From: Crossaster papposus
Lineage: Eukaryota > Echinodermata > Asteroidea > Velatida > Solasteridae
DNA length: 64,000 bases
NCBI GenBank assembly: GCA_037893245.1
Contig: JBAIAA010000409.1
Location: 558,001-622,000, forward strand
Reading direction: 5' to 3'
The position numbers and the translations under genes were made by a program. Positions 1 through 11,900 of this stretch are shown here, piece after piece. The notes below the pieces were generated by a model that searched no databases, was not told the DNA's origin, and saw nothing but the letters and a program-made list of their open reading frames with translations. Position 1 is the first letter of the stretch; every line of letters starts with the position of its first letter.

Positions 1-1
1 A

Positions 2-1873
2 CTTCATACTGAAATGATGATTCAGCAGATCCAACTCATTTGGCAGTTCTGTAACCAACAAATAGTCATGATTAACTGTAGAGCTTCGAGATAAATGACC
101 ATATAACTCATTTCCCGTATTCAATGTTCTATCCATGTCAGAATACGTCCAATGTCTTAGTTTTTTCAACCTACTCATCAACACACAACTCAATCCATTA
201 GCTACGCATTGTTTACCACTGTGACATCCAAACTTATGATGGCCTTGATGAAAAGTACCCTGTACAACAATTTCTAGCAATGTCACACTCGGCTGATTTG
301 TTTCATTATGTTCTTTACTATCTTCTAGCAAAGTCACAGGCAGTTTTTCCTGTTTTCTTCTGACCGAATCACAAGTTCTTTGTGGCAAGTTTTTCTTTCT
401 ATTATTTTGGGAATCATCTTCTTTTTCCAAAATGTCATCTTCCACCCCTTTTTTATTCACTTTCAATTTCACTTCACAACTGTCAGTATTCTCTGATACT
501 TTTCTCTTTCTACTTCTAGGTCTATATGATGACTCAACACCATGACTACCATCACTTTTCTTTGCCTTGGATGTATCTTTTTCATTTCCCGTTTCAACAG
601 CCCTTGCCAAGTCATTTTTATTTTCATTCTCTTCATCAGTACTTCTGCTCTTTTTACTCCTTAAGGAATAACCTCCCGTCTGCGTATGTAACATCTCTAT
701 TTTGCTTTCACTTGTCAACATAGTACAACCTGCTCTTTCTTCATTCCTAATACAACTTTCACCCTTACTCAGTTGACTTACAATGTGTGTTCCATCTACT
801 TGGCTGCCTTTGTCTCTGCAAGTGCTACGCACACGTGTCTGCATCACCACATCATTGCCATCACTGCATGTCTCCTCGGCAATCACCTCATACACACTCT
901 TATCTACAGGAATGCCAAGATTATACAACAAAGAGTCTGCATAATTACATCTTCCACATTTTAGACACAACCATGATACCGATTTACTTGCCAAGATATA
1001 CTTTAAGTTAGAAAATCCCATACAATTGACATGATAGCTGATGTTGCAAGTATCACAGTCCACAACTCGATCAACTGCAGTAGTTACTTGATCACATAAC
1101 CAACACTGCATAGCTTGTGATTTCTTCACAGAATGATTTATATTCTGAATCTCCGTCTTCTCAACATGTCTTTTATGCGACCTTTTTCCTGTACCATTCT
1201 CAGTTATTCCATGTGAACATTTACATCTTGTCTTCAATGAATCTTGTTCTTCATTCTTATTTTCCCCGTGTGTCCTCTTTTTCTTTTGTTCCTTCTTATT
1301 TTGCATATTCTTGATAACATAGCTCAGACTTCTTCTTGTGTGACTTTGAATATTCTTTTGTGCTTTTTCACGATTCTTCCTCTCTTCCTTACTCATACGT
1401 AATTCAATGATTTTGCCATTCCTCAACCTTTTGATCACTTGTCTTCGTTCACATCTTCTAATTTTCTTTCTATTTGGTTTTGAAACCTTCCTTTCTTCTC
1501 TACAATACTCTACCAGACACTCCAGTACCTTATTTCTGCTACAGCATGTCCTGTTGCTCATCTTCAACTTCGTCACTGCTTTGTGATTGTTCCCTTTCTT
1601 CTTCATACTGACATTAACCATTCTCTTCTTCTTAGGTTCAGCCACATCCGTCTGCTCTACATCTTTTCTCAGTTCATGCCTCTGGTATAAGTCTCTTTGA
1701 TAGTTACTCAAACTAGCCATCAAACCCAAACTTACACGATCCTGCATCACCTGTTTAGAAGTCCCATTACTTGATGTATAAGTACTCATTCCAATACCTT
1801 TCATAGGTGCAACATACATTGCCATACTTTCTTTACAAGTCTGCTTTACCATAAGTTGTTTTACCATTGTCAT
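2..1873 (-). CDS. PHD-finger and cysteine-peptidase-like mobile-element-type protein, C-terminus off the left edge
   Basis: The frame is open from a stop at 2231-2233 to the window edge. The first in-frame Met is at 1871-1873, giving at least 624 residues; the stretch upstream of it is low-complexity repeat. Residues about 70-235 are very Lys/Arg rich and probably nuclear. A PHD finger is complete: Cys257, Cys260, Cys273, Cys276, His281, Cys284, Trp301, Cys303 and Cys306 fit the C4HC3 spacing, so histone-tail or protein binding is expected. An acidic/basic linker follows. Residues 538-563 hold GTFHQG and, 11 residues after its second Gly, GKQCVANG, with Cys556 as likely nucleophile; a conserved-looking YLLVTELP follows near residue 610. 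From memory, this pattern resembles papain-like peptidase domains (C76/OTU-like) found with helicases in eukaryotic transposon proteins; no alignment was run. The 1.9 kb without a stop, despite high A+T, argues for real coding. It could instead be a domesticated host gene. A catalytic His and any helicase would lie off-window. Confidence 0.7.
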   Translation of the reverse strand, partial: MTMVKQLMVKQTCKESMAMYVAPMKGIGMSTYTSSNGTSKQVMQDRVSLGLMASLSNYQRDLYQRHELRKDVEQTDVAEPKKKRMVNVSMKKKGNNHKAVTKLKMSNRTCCSRNKVLECLVEYCREERKVSKPNRKKIRRCERRQVIKRLRNGKIIELRMSKEERKNREKAQKNIQSHTRRSLSYVIKNMQNKKEQKKKRTHGENKNEEQDSLKTRCKCSHGITENGTGKRSHKRHVEKTEIQNINHSVKKSQAMQCWLCDQVTTAVDRVVDCDTCNISYHVNCMGFSNLKYILASKSVSWLCLKCGRCNYADSLLYNLGIPVDKSVYEVIAEETCSDGNDVVMQTRVRSTCRDKGSQVDGTHIVSQLSKGESCIRNEERAGCTMLTSESKIEMLHTQTGGYSLRSKKSRSTDEENENKNDLARAVETGNEKDTSKAKKSDGSHGVESSYRPRSRKRKVSENTDSCEVKLKVNKKGVEDDILEKEDDSQNNRKKNLPQRTCDSVRRKQEKLPVTLLEDSKEHNETNQPSVTLLEIVVQGTFHQGHHKFGCHSGKQCVANGLSCVLMSRLKKLRHWTYSDMDRTLNTGNELYGHLSRSSTVNHDYLLVTELPNELDLLNHHFSMK

Positions 1874-1920
1874 TTGTTCTACTACCAACTGGCACTCTCT
1901 GTTTTGCACTAGTAATGCCA

Positions 1921-2258
1921 ACTGAAGAAACTGAAATGCCAACTGAAAAAATGGAAATGCCAACTGGAGAAACGGAAAACTGAAAAGACTGAAGAGACTG
2001 AAAAAACTGAAAACTGAAAACTGAAAACTGAAGAGACTGAAAAAACTGAAAACTGAAAACTGAAGAGACTGAAAAAACTGAAAACTGAAAACTGAAGAGA
2101 CTGAAAAAACTGAAAACTGAAAACTGAAGAGACTGAAAAAAATGAAAAATGAAAACTGAAAACTGAAGAGACTGAAAAAACTGAAAACTGAAAAAACTGA
2201 AAACAATGAAAACTGAAGAGACTGACGAGACTAAAGAGACTGAAGAGACTGAAGAGAA
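1921..2258. repeat. ACTGAA-type degenerate tandem repeat
   Basis: Hexamer-like ACTGAA/ACTGAAAA words build a higher-order unit of about 32 bp (ACTGAAAAAACTGAAAACTG followed by AAAACTGAAGAG), repeated about four times with decay at both ends. It lies immediately upstream of the first Met of the PHD/peptidase-like frame and is open in that frame, where it would encode Phe/Ser/Leu/Gln. It is more likely 5' noncoding sequence than protein. Confidence 0.8.
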
Positions 2259-2269
2259 CGACGACTAGA

Positions 2270-3060
2270 AGCTTCTCGTTGCATAAGCTTGATGATCTGT
2301 TGAACAGAACAAACCAAAACGTACAATCAAATATTGTTTATACCAAAATGACTTAATCCATGTGATACATGTATGTCTTAAAATACGCATTTAAAAAAAA
2401 ATAGAAGCAGTTTCTGGTTATACAGTTCATATAGTTTTCTAGTTCTGTATGTATGTAAAGTTCTTTTCTTAATGATTGTAATATACATGTATCTGCTGGA
2501 CTAAATCAAACACACCTGAACACCACTGTAGTATTAAGAAACATTATCTAGCAGCAACAATTGTTCTTACAAACTTTCAATGCCCCCATTATTCTTTCAT
2601 TCAAACCTCCTTCTATACGTCAAAATATTTGTATTAAAATTAAAACCGTAGTAAAACTTCTACATATAAACATCAGGCAATAACTCCAAAACCACTGCAC
2701 AGTCTACCGGTACCTCAAAAACGCTCCGAAAAAAAAATGCTCCCAGTACCTGGATACGGTACATTAATTACTACATGTACATGTATGCCTACGATCACAA
2801 ACAAAACATTTAAGTCTGAGATCTGGTACCAAATATATTGCCAGCAAAATAAAACGCCAGAACCTACAACAATACTGTTTAGCCAGCATTTAAAATCTTA
2901 ATCTTTCTAAACAAAAATATCTAGCGAAAAGAGATCGATTGTTAATTGTATATAAAATATGTTCAGCACTTTAATGCCCTTTGTTTTGAAACTTTTACTT
3001 TTACTAGTAATCCCTGACCCTATCCCACACGTCCACCGGCCCAAAAACCTTCAAGGTAAA
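2270..3060. other. AT-rich noncoding spacer
   Basis: No ORF, RNA gene or clear repeat structure was seen. The stretch is A+T rich with several TACATGTA words. It forms part of the divergent intergenic space between the minus-strand PHD/peptidase-like gene and the plus-strand RPA-like gene. Confidence 0.5.
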
Positions 3061-3067
3061 CGAAATT

Positions 3068-3245
3068 GTGACATATTTGGACAATTTAAAATTGCAACCA
3101 CTTAGTCCCACTAGTGTGCCCCCGGTATACTGCGATATACAGGTGACATATTTGGACAATTTAAAATTGCAACCACTTAGTCCCACTAGTGTGCCCCCGG
3201 TATACTGCGATATACAGGCAGTATAAGGGCACACTAGTGGGACTA
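3068..3245. repeat. 75-bp tandem duplication ending in an inverted copy
   Basis: Two perfect or near-perfect 75-bp copies (3068-3142 and 3143-3217) begin GTGACATATTTGGACAATTT. An inverted partial copy (3218-3245) reads GCAGTATAAGGGCACACTAG, complementary to the CACTAGTGTGCCC...TATACTGC part of each unit. The second copy and the inverted copy can therefore fold into a strong hairpin. The short minus-strand ORF over it is only the repeat translated twice. Confidence 0.8.
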
Positions 3246-3849
3246 GCAACCACTTCGCTAAGATCGCGCAAAGCATGATGGGAAAATATAGCACAGCAAG
3301 ATCGTAGCCATGGTAACGAGGTTCGTACGAGGCCTATACAAATTACAACGTATCCATCATCTCAATTCTCATTACATTCCATCACCCAATTTCCCAAATA
3401 TAATTCCAGATAATTACTACAAATCACACATTCAAATGTACAGTAAGCATTTCCCCTTTAAATCATTACAATAAAACCTAAAACAAATTTCGCTATACAG
3501 AAAACAACTCAACAAAACTTTTACTAATCACAACTTCAGACTGTACCTTTCGCGTTGAATGAATGGTCTGGTACCACGACCTTCCAACTCTTGCCCATTA
3601 TAATCACCTTTCGGCGCGGCGTGGCCTCGTCCGATCCACCGCATGTATAGCATGCATACTACATGTATACCATCACTAGACTGACTCAAAACCATAAAGA
3701 TGTCACAGTACGGAGGCCAATAAACGCCATTTGTTTTCGTTAAAAATTAATAACATCGACGGCCTAATTCTATTTCAAATTAGGTTTAACATTATCAGCA
3801 GGTCACGGTACATATTCCTAGATGCATTTCAGTTACAAATAAAGATACT

Positions 3850-4160
3850 TAATGATGGCATCATCGGGTGTCATGTGACGTCACGTTAAAGGAGCCAGTT
3901 TAAATTGAGAATACATCATCAGTATTTCCAAACGTGTTAATGAAAACAAGAAGGTATTATCCTGATTGCGTCATTGGTATATGTGATGTCACATTAAAGA
4001 TGTAGTTTTAGGACCCTCTACCTCTAGAAGTACATGTCTGACTGGGGTCAAAGTTGGTATGCAAGTATTCCAGGATGTGTTATAGATATCAATTGAGGTG
4101 ATGTAATGATGACGTCATTATGCAATTTCTTTGGCTTTTTGTTTATCTTCAAGCCATATC
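3850..4160 (+). repeat. Isolated fragment of the family A Helentron-like repeat
   Basis: It contains ATCATCGGGTGTCATGTGAC, the CRE-bearing GTGACGTCAC, ACCCTCTACCTCTAGAAGTA, GGGGTCAAAGTTGGTATGCA and GTGTTATAGA in the same order as family A bodies at 15-34 kb. No CTAG terminus is present, so this is an internal, decayed fragment 11 kb from the main cluster. Confidence 0.75.
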
Positions 4161-4768
4161 TTATGAATGGAATAGGCTAAATTCAAAATCGTTTTTTAAA
4201 TAAATGTATTGGGTCATACACAAAGGTACATTATATATTATTAATGAAATTAGTGTCATTTCGTCGTGAAAGTGAAAAGTACCAGCAGAACCCGGCAAAT
4301 CTCGTGGGTCATATGCCAAAGCGGCCGTGCCAGGGTCCCGCAGAGCTCAAGCAGGCAAGTCATCACATGTGATCAGTATAACTTCTCTTGATCTTCCGAT
4401 ATAATATTTGTTTTACGTCAGCTTTACTTGCCTTTGATAAATTGATAAATTGTAAAAATTGTAATTTTCAAAAAACTTGTAATTTTGTCAATGTTATTAA
4501 CTATCATTTAATCATCCTTTTCTTGTTGGGTTTTTGTTTTCTTGTTTTAATTTAAAGTTGTAATTCCTGTAAAGTTGTAATATTTATCGAGATTTTATTT
4601 GTTTGTATATTACCATTCGAGTAATAATTGACAGGCTTTCGAGTCAGAGTGTTTAATTATACTTTTGTCAATCCTGCACCTGGCCAACTGGAAGTGGATG
4701 GATTGTTTTTGTTTAGTTAAATCTGTTTATTTTGGCAATTGTTTGTTGTATATGTTGCTATTGGCCGA
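4161..4768. other. Noncoding spacer upstream of the RPA-like gene
   Basis: No coding or RNA feature was recognised. The sequence is T-rich between about 4380 and 4760 and contains no long repeat that could be matched elsewhere in the window. Confidence 0.4.
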
Positions 4769-4793
4769 ATAAATAATAATAATAATAATAATA
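4769..4793. repeat. (AAT)n microsatellite
   Basis: About eight AAT units in a row. Confidence 0.9.
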
Positions 4794-4891
4794 TGCCCGT
4801 TTGCTATTGGTTCATAATTCTTAGCCGGAATCAAGCAACCGGTAAAGCTGTTTGCTGCCCTCAGTGTTGCATGTGATTATGGCCTTTCCGA

Positions 4892-4925
4892 TATAAAAAT
4901 TAACTGACCAATCACGCACAACAGT
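4892..4925 (+). promoter_or_regulatory. Candidate promoter of the RPA-like gene
   Basis: TATAAAAA lies at 4892-4899. A CCAAT box (ACCAATCA) lies about 10 bp downstream of it. A start site near 4922 would give an untranslated first exon ending at the perfect donor AAG|GTAAGT at 5082/5083. The placement is inferred from motif spacing only. Confidence 0.45.
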
Positions 4926-5082
4926 GCCCTCTATTGACGAGACTTCGCTTCACATACGTCACGTGCACTCTTTTCTAAGTCTTATCAATTTTCCTAGCGT
5001 ACCAAATTCTCCAACTTTTCAAAGTCCAAGTTTTTCATTCTTTGTTGAAAAGCAAAGTTCGTGGCACCGCGTTATTCCAAAG
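4922..5082 (+). other. Predicted 5' untranslated exon 1 of the RPA-like gene
   Basis: It ends at CCAAAG|GTAAGTG, a textbook donor, and would join the acceptor TTTTTCAG|ATG at 5991-5993. The exon has an open frame in phase with exon 2 but no ATG in that frame, so translation most likely starts at the first codon of exon 2. Its left edge is an estimate from the TATA box. Confidence 0.5.
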
Positions 5083-5261
5083 GTAAGTGTCTCTTCCATC
5101 CTTACGACTACAAAGTCGACAAATCTAGACCCTATTTCAACCTTGTTCGTGACAAAAAAGAACACGCGTCACCGCCACATTTTGGAGTGAACGCACGTGG
5201 TAACAATACATGTCACAGTAACAGCAGTACTAGTGTGATGTAGTAAAAACTAAACTTGGGA

Positions 5262-5420
5262 GAATCAACTTGACGCAGTGGTTCTTTCGTCGCCTTCCAC
5301 CAATATGACTCTGGTTCAAATCTAGCCTGGGCCAATCAATATTTGGATTGGATTTTCAGTCCCTGCCTGATTCTCTAGGTTTTTCCCAAGATTCCTCTGC
5401 AGGCTCTGGGATTTTCATAC
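5262..5420 (+). repeat. tRNA-derived SINE-like repeat, copy 1
   Basis: A tRNA-like head (GCAGTGGTTCTTTCGTCGCC, then a B-box-like GGTTCAAATCTAG) is followed by CCTGGGCCAAT and a body with TCCCTGCCTGATTCTC and GGGATTTTC. A second copy lies at 14697-14870. This head/body layout is common among invertebrate tRNA SINEs. The copy lies in intron 1 of the RPA-like gene. Confidence 0.6.
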
Positions 5421-5769
5421 AGCGTCAGCAGTGCCTAGCTTAATTCATCCCCTAGGCTTATATAACTGTACCTTCTTGTAGTTGTCTTATCTCTACAAGT
5501 TTCTTCAGGTTTACAAGCTTTAATGCCTAGGCCACTTTTGGCGGATCCTTCGTTTCGTTACCAGAGAAATAATAATATAATAGTTTTCATGATCCAGGAA
5601 GTTTTGCAGGGGTGGAGCGAGGCTAGGGAAGGCCCGTCAATTTTTGTTATATTCGATTGTTGCCCATGCAGCATATCTTACATACAGCATAGGTAACATG
5701 CAGCATCGGTATAAACGATAGGTAATATTAACATGCAACACATTTTTTGTGTTTATTACTTTGTGGTCC

Positions 5770-5952
5770 AACCCCCACCCCCACCCCCACCCCCACCCCC
5801 ACCCCCACCCCCACCCCCACCCCCACCCCCACCCCCACCCCCACCCCCACCCCCACCCCCACCCCCACCCCCACCCCCACCCCCACCCCCACCCCCACCC
5901 CCACCCCCACCCCCACCCCCACCCCCACCCCCACCCCCACCCCCACCCCCAC
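5770..5952. repeat. (ACCCCC)n hexanucleotide array
   Basis: About 30 nearly perfect ACCCCC units lie in intron 1 of the RPA-like gene. On the minus strand this is (GGGGGT)n, a strong G-quadruplex former; transcription of the gene would give the C-rich RNA. All long ORFs over it (poly-Pro, Pro-Thr, Pro-His, Gly-Trp, Gly-Val) are artefacts of the repeat. Confidence 0.95.
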
Positions 5953-5992
5953 TGTTTGACTAACATTCTAAATTCTATTTCATCTTTTTCAG

Positions 5993-8900
5993 ATGTCTTC
6001 ACTTGATGTGAAAATAATCACATCTCCATCTCACCGTGGAAAATCAATCGTAGCAAATGCCATAACCTCGAGTAATGTTGTGATTGAGCTGATGGTTGTT
6101 GACAATTTTGCCCGCATCGAAAATAAAATCGTAGCAGGCAGCTTCGTTAAATTACTCCAGTACAACGTACAAGAAGAACCAAACAAAAAACGCATCAAAC
6201 TCCATCGAAAAACAAGGGTAAGAAAGAAATGTGGACTGTTGTACTAAAAAAATCATACTAATCTTTTCCAGCAATTTATTGACATTACTTCATTCAAAAA
6301 TGTCAGCAGTTTATTATGTACACTGTGTATGGTTCACAATTTATAGATAAATATTGACAATGTAGACATATTCTTTATCTAGATCAATACAATTTGTTCT
6401 ACTTCTATACTAAGCACCGAAAGTATCACCCTTTTTTTCATTAGTCAAGTATTCTGTAGACACTTTTCTTGTCAAATCTTTGTGTAATAAACAATTTGTT
6501 GTATTACAACTACAATACATGTACACATGTGTTCCAACTACACTGTACTACATAACAAAACAATAATAAAAAACAAATACAAATTACGCTAAGTGCATAC
6601 TCCAAAAATCTGTACATGTAATTAGTTTCTACTTTTTCTATAACATATTTCACCAGAGATATTCTCTGACTTCATACAGTTTCTGCTGGCATGTTTTTTC
6701 ATATCTTTGAAGATCTTAATACTTACTAATCCAATCATATACAAGTACAACTACAGTACATGTACAGTACAAACTATAACAATGCACATAATCAGTCCTC
6801 ATTATTAACTCTCGACACACAGTCCACACAAACAAGTTTGTGTTCTTTCAAAAATCATAATACGTGTACTTTTATAACTTGCACAAAGTAAAGTACTGTA
6901 CTCTTATTTACTAGTGAAAAAAGTTACACAATTCAAAATCATTAAATATTGTCAATTTAATTTCACTGGAACTACTCATCAATCAAGCTAACAAAACATA
7001 ACAAGTCAGTGATATTGCATAAAAACATCCCGTACATGTAATCACTACATGTGTAGCTACACTATAGATAAAACTAAAGGACCATATACTGGCTCTTTAC
7101 AAAAACACTCCGAACCTGTAATAAAGAGAACAAATAGATAAGAATTTTCTGATTTATAAATCGAGTAGTCACACTAAAGAAACCACGAGTAAAGCAGTTG
7201 CATTGTATATTCAGAGATTATTGACCTAGCTGGACAATATTCTAGTTGTTTTCTTTAGTCTTTTACATTTTGTTCAAGTTGATGCTTAACCCTAACCCTA
7301 CCTAATGCTACTTTTTACTACTAGTAGTAAAAAGTAGTATGCAGTACTCTCACTGACTTTTGTGCAATGCCTGTAGTAATTGTTAGTATTGGGTACTTCA
7401 CCCCTTATTGCACTCGTAGTACTTTTTAGCATACCTCTGCTTGGTGAGTGTGCATTGCCCATGTATGCTGTGTAGACTCTCCAGCAAAAATTGTCACTTG
7501 GGGCACAATGGGTCAAGGTTGGACTACTGCATTTTTTTGCCGGGTAAGTATTACTGACCTGTATTGCCACTATTAGTATTTTGTAGTTGGCAGTATCTGT
7601 ACTCTGTCAGTACACACCCAAGCAACAGTCACAGAGAAACCCAATGCTACAAAATACTAAGTAGTATTCTGTAGTACGCAGTTCTTTAGCCCAAAGTAAG
7701 GCAAAGGGGGTTAGGGTTAATATTTAGTATCAAAAATGAAAAACCAATACTAAAATTTAAACCCAATATTAAACAAGTTGATTTAAATTGTTTTTAAGTG
7801 AACAAAGAAATCAGCAAGACAGGACTTAAACCTACGACCTTCAGAATACCGGACCAGCACTCTACCAATTGAGCTATCTTGCCATAAGTTGGCAGTCTCC
7901 CAACTTGTCAATATCTCTGTTCGTTCGAGGGCACTAGTCAGAAGTCATAAACACCAGAATGCCGTGTGGCCTACATGTAGGAAGCAACATTGTGGAGATC
8001 ACTCAATGAGGATTCCATTTTTATACACAAATAAACTGCAAGGGAAACTGATTAGATGAATGTATATAAAAATCGGCAAGGCACGACTTTAACCTGGGAC
8101 GTCTGGAATAACATTTTTTCGTAATATACAGTGTACATACACAAAACCTCAGACACCTTCAAATGTCATTTTCATGTACAATGTACATAATTTTTGTATT
8201 ATCACCGACATTGTATTCATTTTCCAATTATCTCACATAACCTACTCAAATCTTTTAGGCCATGACAATCACTATCTCATTGAATTTCCCAACAGTGAAT
8301 AAACCACCACCAAGTCTATTTCATTTTATTTCATTTTTATCTCCCTTTTTAATACAAAAACACATATCAAATGTATGCATACAAATGCAAGATAATCCTG
8401 CTACATTTGTATCTCATCCTATTCTATTTAATATTATATCTAGATCTTCACAATCAAGGAGTTTGAGGTTGATCCAAACATAGAAGAGGAATTCTTCTGT
8501 GCACCACATGCTGCTATTGAAGAAGCAATCCAAATGCAGCCCAACAAGAGAATCTCCCTCAAGGGAATTGCTCAGAATGTAAGTATACTAAAACAAATTA
8601 ATTGTTATCTACAATACAAGTTTTTATAATCAAGCACTTTATTATGTTTAATGTAAATACTTTCTGTAGTTTCTGTTGACATGAAGTTTTTTTTTAATCT
8701 TAATGCAAATAGCAATACATACTAACTATACTTATATTACACACATTATACTTATTCACAGATTTCACCAATCAAGGAAGGACCAAGTTCCAGAAGAAAG
8801 GAATTACTTCTGAAAGATCCGCAAACATCCGCCAGCATCAGATGTAAACTGTGGGGTAAACATGCAGACTCGAACATTGCAAGTGGATCACTGGTTGACA

Positions 8901-11900
8901 TTCATAATGTTGAGGTGTCACACTTTGATAACACCATAACTATAAACACAACACCGGAATCAACTTTGAATGTAAATATAAGTGTCCACATAAAATGTTG
9001 ATGTTTACATAACTTCTAAAATTCAACACTACTTTCTATATCATATACCTCACAAATTTGTTCAGACTTTTATCTGAATTCTTACTTTTTTTAAACCTAA
9101 CGAAAAGCATTACATGTATTACTATAGAAAGATACACATTTTCAAACTTATTATCAATTTTCCAGACTTGTTATCAATTTTCAGACTTTTTTTCATTTAA
9201 CTTGTAATGTTGTCACCAACAATTTGAAAACAATTCAGCATTTACTATAATACAAATTTGGATGTGATGTTACACCTCCATACCTAATTTATACCTACTC
9301 TATGTTTTTTTAACCCTAAGCCCTTAGACCCTCTTGCTAGACCACATGGACCTCATTCTTTAACAGTACTTACTACAAAACTCTGCAGTCCCCAATAGTA
9401 TCCAACAATATATCCAATTTTCATCACCAAGCCAAACAACTCCCGTAAAACCTAAATATTCAAATATCGACTGCTATACATTATATAAAACCAAATAAGA
9501 TTTTTTTTCTCAAAAATAAACAGCCCTAATTACCCTCAATGTTTTGAAATCAGATCTTTCTTATCTTTAAACAGTTACTGTTTGCATCAATCCTCCAAAA
9601 TTCTACACCTACATACACTATATCACTAATATATATTGAAGTACTACCAAAGACATCCATGAGCAGTGCTAATAATTGTTACCATAATGCAAGGATCTAT
9701 TTAATTAAACATAAACATTGTTGGATTTGTTGGACACACTTTACACGCACACTTTACACGTACAAGCTCTACCCGGTCGGTATAGCTTCCACGATCAACT
9801 GAAATTGTTCACTTTTCATCACTTCTCAATTTACATTCCACCCAAATATAACACACATTTCAAATGCATTATAATATCAACAAATCCAATAGCATATCAA
9901 TCAATATCTCAAATTTTTCATAACTCTAATTATTTAGTAAATTACAAAGTGAAGACCCAGTTCTACACTGCATAATAACGGACCAGGTCAAGGGATGACC
10001 AATGGGATTTTTAGGACAAATTTAAATCAATAATAAATTAAAAATACTTTAACAAAATATTTATTTGCTTTTTCTTGAATAACACCCTCCACGTGATCGA
10101 GTCTCGACCTATCACAACCTATCAATTCTCCAACATATTTATTAAATGTAAATATTTTTCTTTGATACCAACAGGAAGTCACTATTCTACCAACCAGAGA
10201 CTACGTAATTGTCGGTTATGACATTGACAGGTATGTTTACTCTTTAACCCTAACCCCCTCACTCCTTTTTCTAGAAAGTATCCTGAATCCGCCACAATGC
10301 ACCAAGTTTGGTTTGCAAAAACTGCTGGTGTCCTGAGTCCATCAGACTCCACCAGTATGCATACTGGAGATATCCTGAGTCCATCAATAATCCACCAGCA
10401 AAAGTTAATGGACTCTGGCGGATTCAGGATACCTAGGTGGCATACAAAAAAGTGCAGTGTGTTTCTCCATAAAGTCCATCACAGTCCATCACCTAAATTT
10501 CTGTATCCTGAATCCATCAAACTCCTGCAGTAACGCTAGGCTTAAAATCCTCAATCCATCACACTCCTCCAGTTGGTTCAATATAGAGGTAACCTGAATC
10601 CGCTAAAATCCTCCAAAACAGGAAATGGATTTTGATGGACTCAGGGTGGTTAGGGTTAATATCTTCATTACTTTCAAAAACAGTACATGTATAACTCACA
10701 TTCACAATTTATCATCACATATATATTTTCTTCATCAATAATGTCCAAATAGAAATGCAAAGAAGTCTAATTTCAATAGGGTGGAGGTGCTAGCGATGCT
10801 TTAACTTTTATAAATTATGTACATCCAAACAGCAAAGAAAAGCTTCCATGATGTATTACAAGACGATCAGTCACATTGTACCTGATCTTTTAATCACAGC
10901 TTATATTCACAACGTAAAACATTACCATTATTCTTCCAAAACTTGTTGGAACTTATGTACAAATTAACCACATTGTTATTCTATTTTTATTTTTCAAGCA
11001 CACCACCTCAAATAATCACAGCAAAGGACCTGATGATTAACATCTCCAAAGAACAACTGGACGATCTGGCCGAAAACAACATGTCAACACTAGAAGACAA
11101 GCTTCCTCTTGCTTGCACCATAACTCTCGATATGAAAACCAACACTGTTGTCGCCATCACACAGTAAGTAAATCTACAATGTCTTTATTCATAAGTGCCC
11201 CCCCCCCCCTTCCAAAAAAACCAACTACCCGCATACCAGTAGAGGCAACAAATACAACTCTAACACCATATCAATTTCCTACTCAATCCAACATAAACCA
11301 ACATGCCAAGTGTTGGGGTACATAGAACTGATATATGCAGGGTTGTAGCTACGCTGGCCGGCGCTGGCCGGTGGTAGACAGCATTCAACATCACCAGCCG
11401 GCACGCACAAATTTTGCTGAATTACATTGCGATTTGTACTTTTTGCTGCATCGCATCAGAATTTTGTACGTGTCCATTTGTATACTGCATGCCACAATCG
11501 CTGTTGCACTGGCCGCATGCATGCATCCCTACCCTAAACTACATGTAAGACATGTAAGAGCACTCGCAGGTTTTCCAGTTCTCAGACCAAAATATTCTGA
11601 CTAATATTTCTGGTTCATTAGGTCAGGAAACCAGACTATTCGATGTTGTGACGTCACATCGTTTTGTTTTGTTCAATTATAGAGGGCGTGCTATCATCCA
11701 ACTGGGCAGGCATTTGCCGGCTATGTGCATGTATGTACGTACGTATGTACGTATACGCACTCTACTCAGTTGGCCCGCGAGCGAGCGCTTTCCTTGTTCT
11801 TGATACTACCGGCTCTCGGCCCGAAAATAGCCGGCACTAAACAAATTCTAGCTACAACCCTGAATTTAAATGACTTTCTACTAAATACAACTCTTATTTT

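Noticed and set aside
526-1314. Four plus-strand ORFs of 60-75 residues
   Set aside because: They are antisense shadows of the long minus-strand PHD/peptidase-like frame.
5637-6006. Poly-Pro, Gly-Trp and Gly-Val ORFs
   Set aside because: Products of the (ACCCCC)n repeat; the real coding sequence here is the exon starting at 5993.
7286-7720. Telomere-like TTAACCCTAACCC
   Set aside because: Only two units, each at an element end in opposite orientation and followed by TTAA; piggyBac-type ends explain it better.
7814-7882. Functional tRNA gene on the minus strand
   Set aside because: The acceptor, D-arm and B-box are good, but the anticodon stem does not pair and U33 is missing; it is a SINE head.
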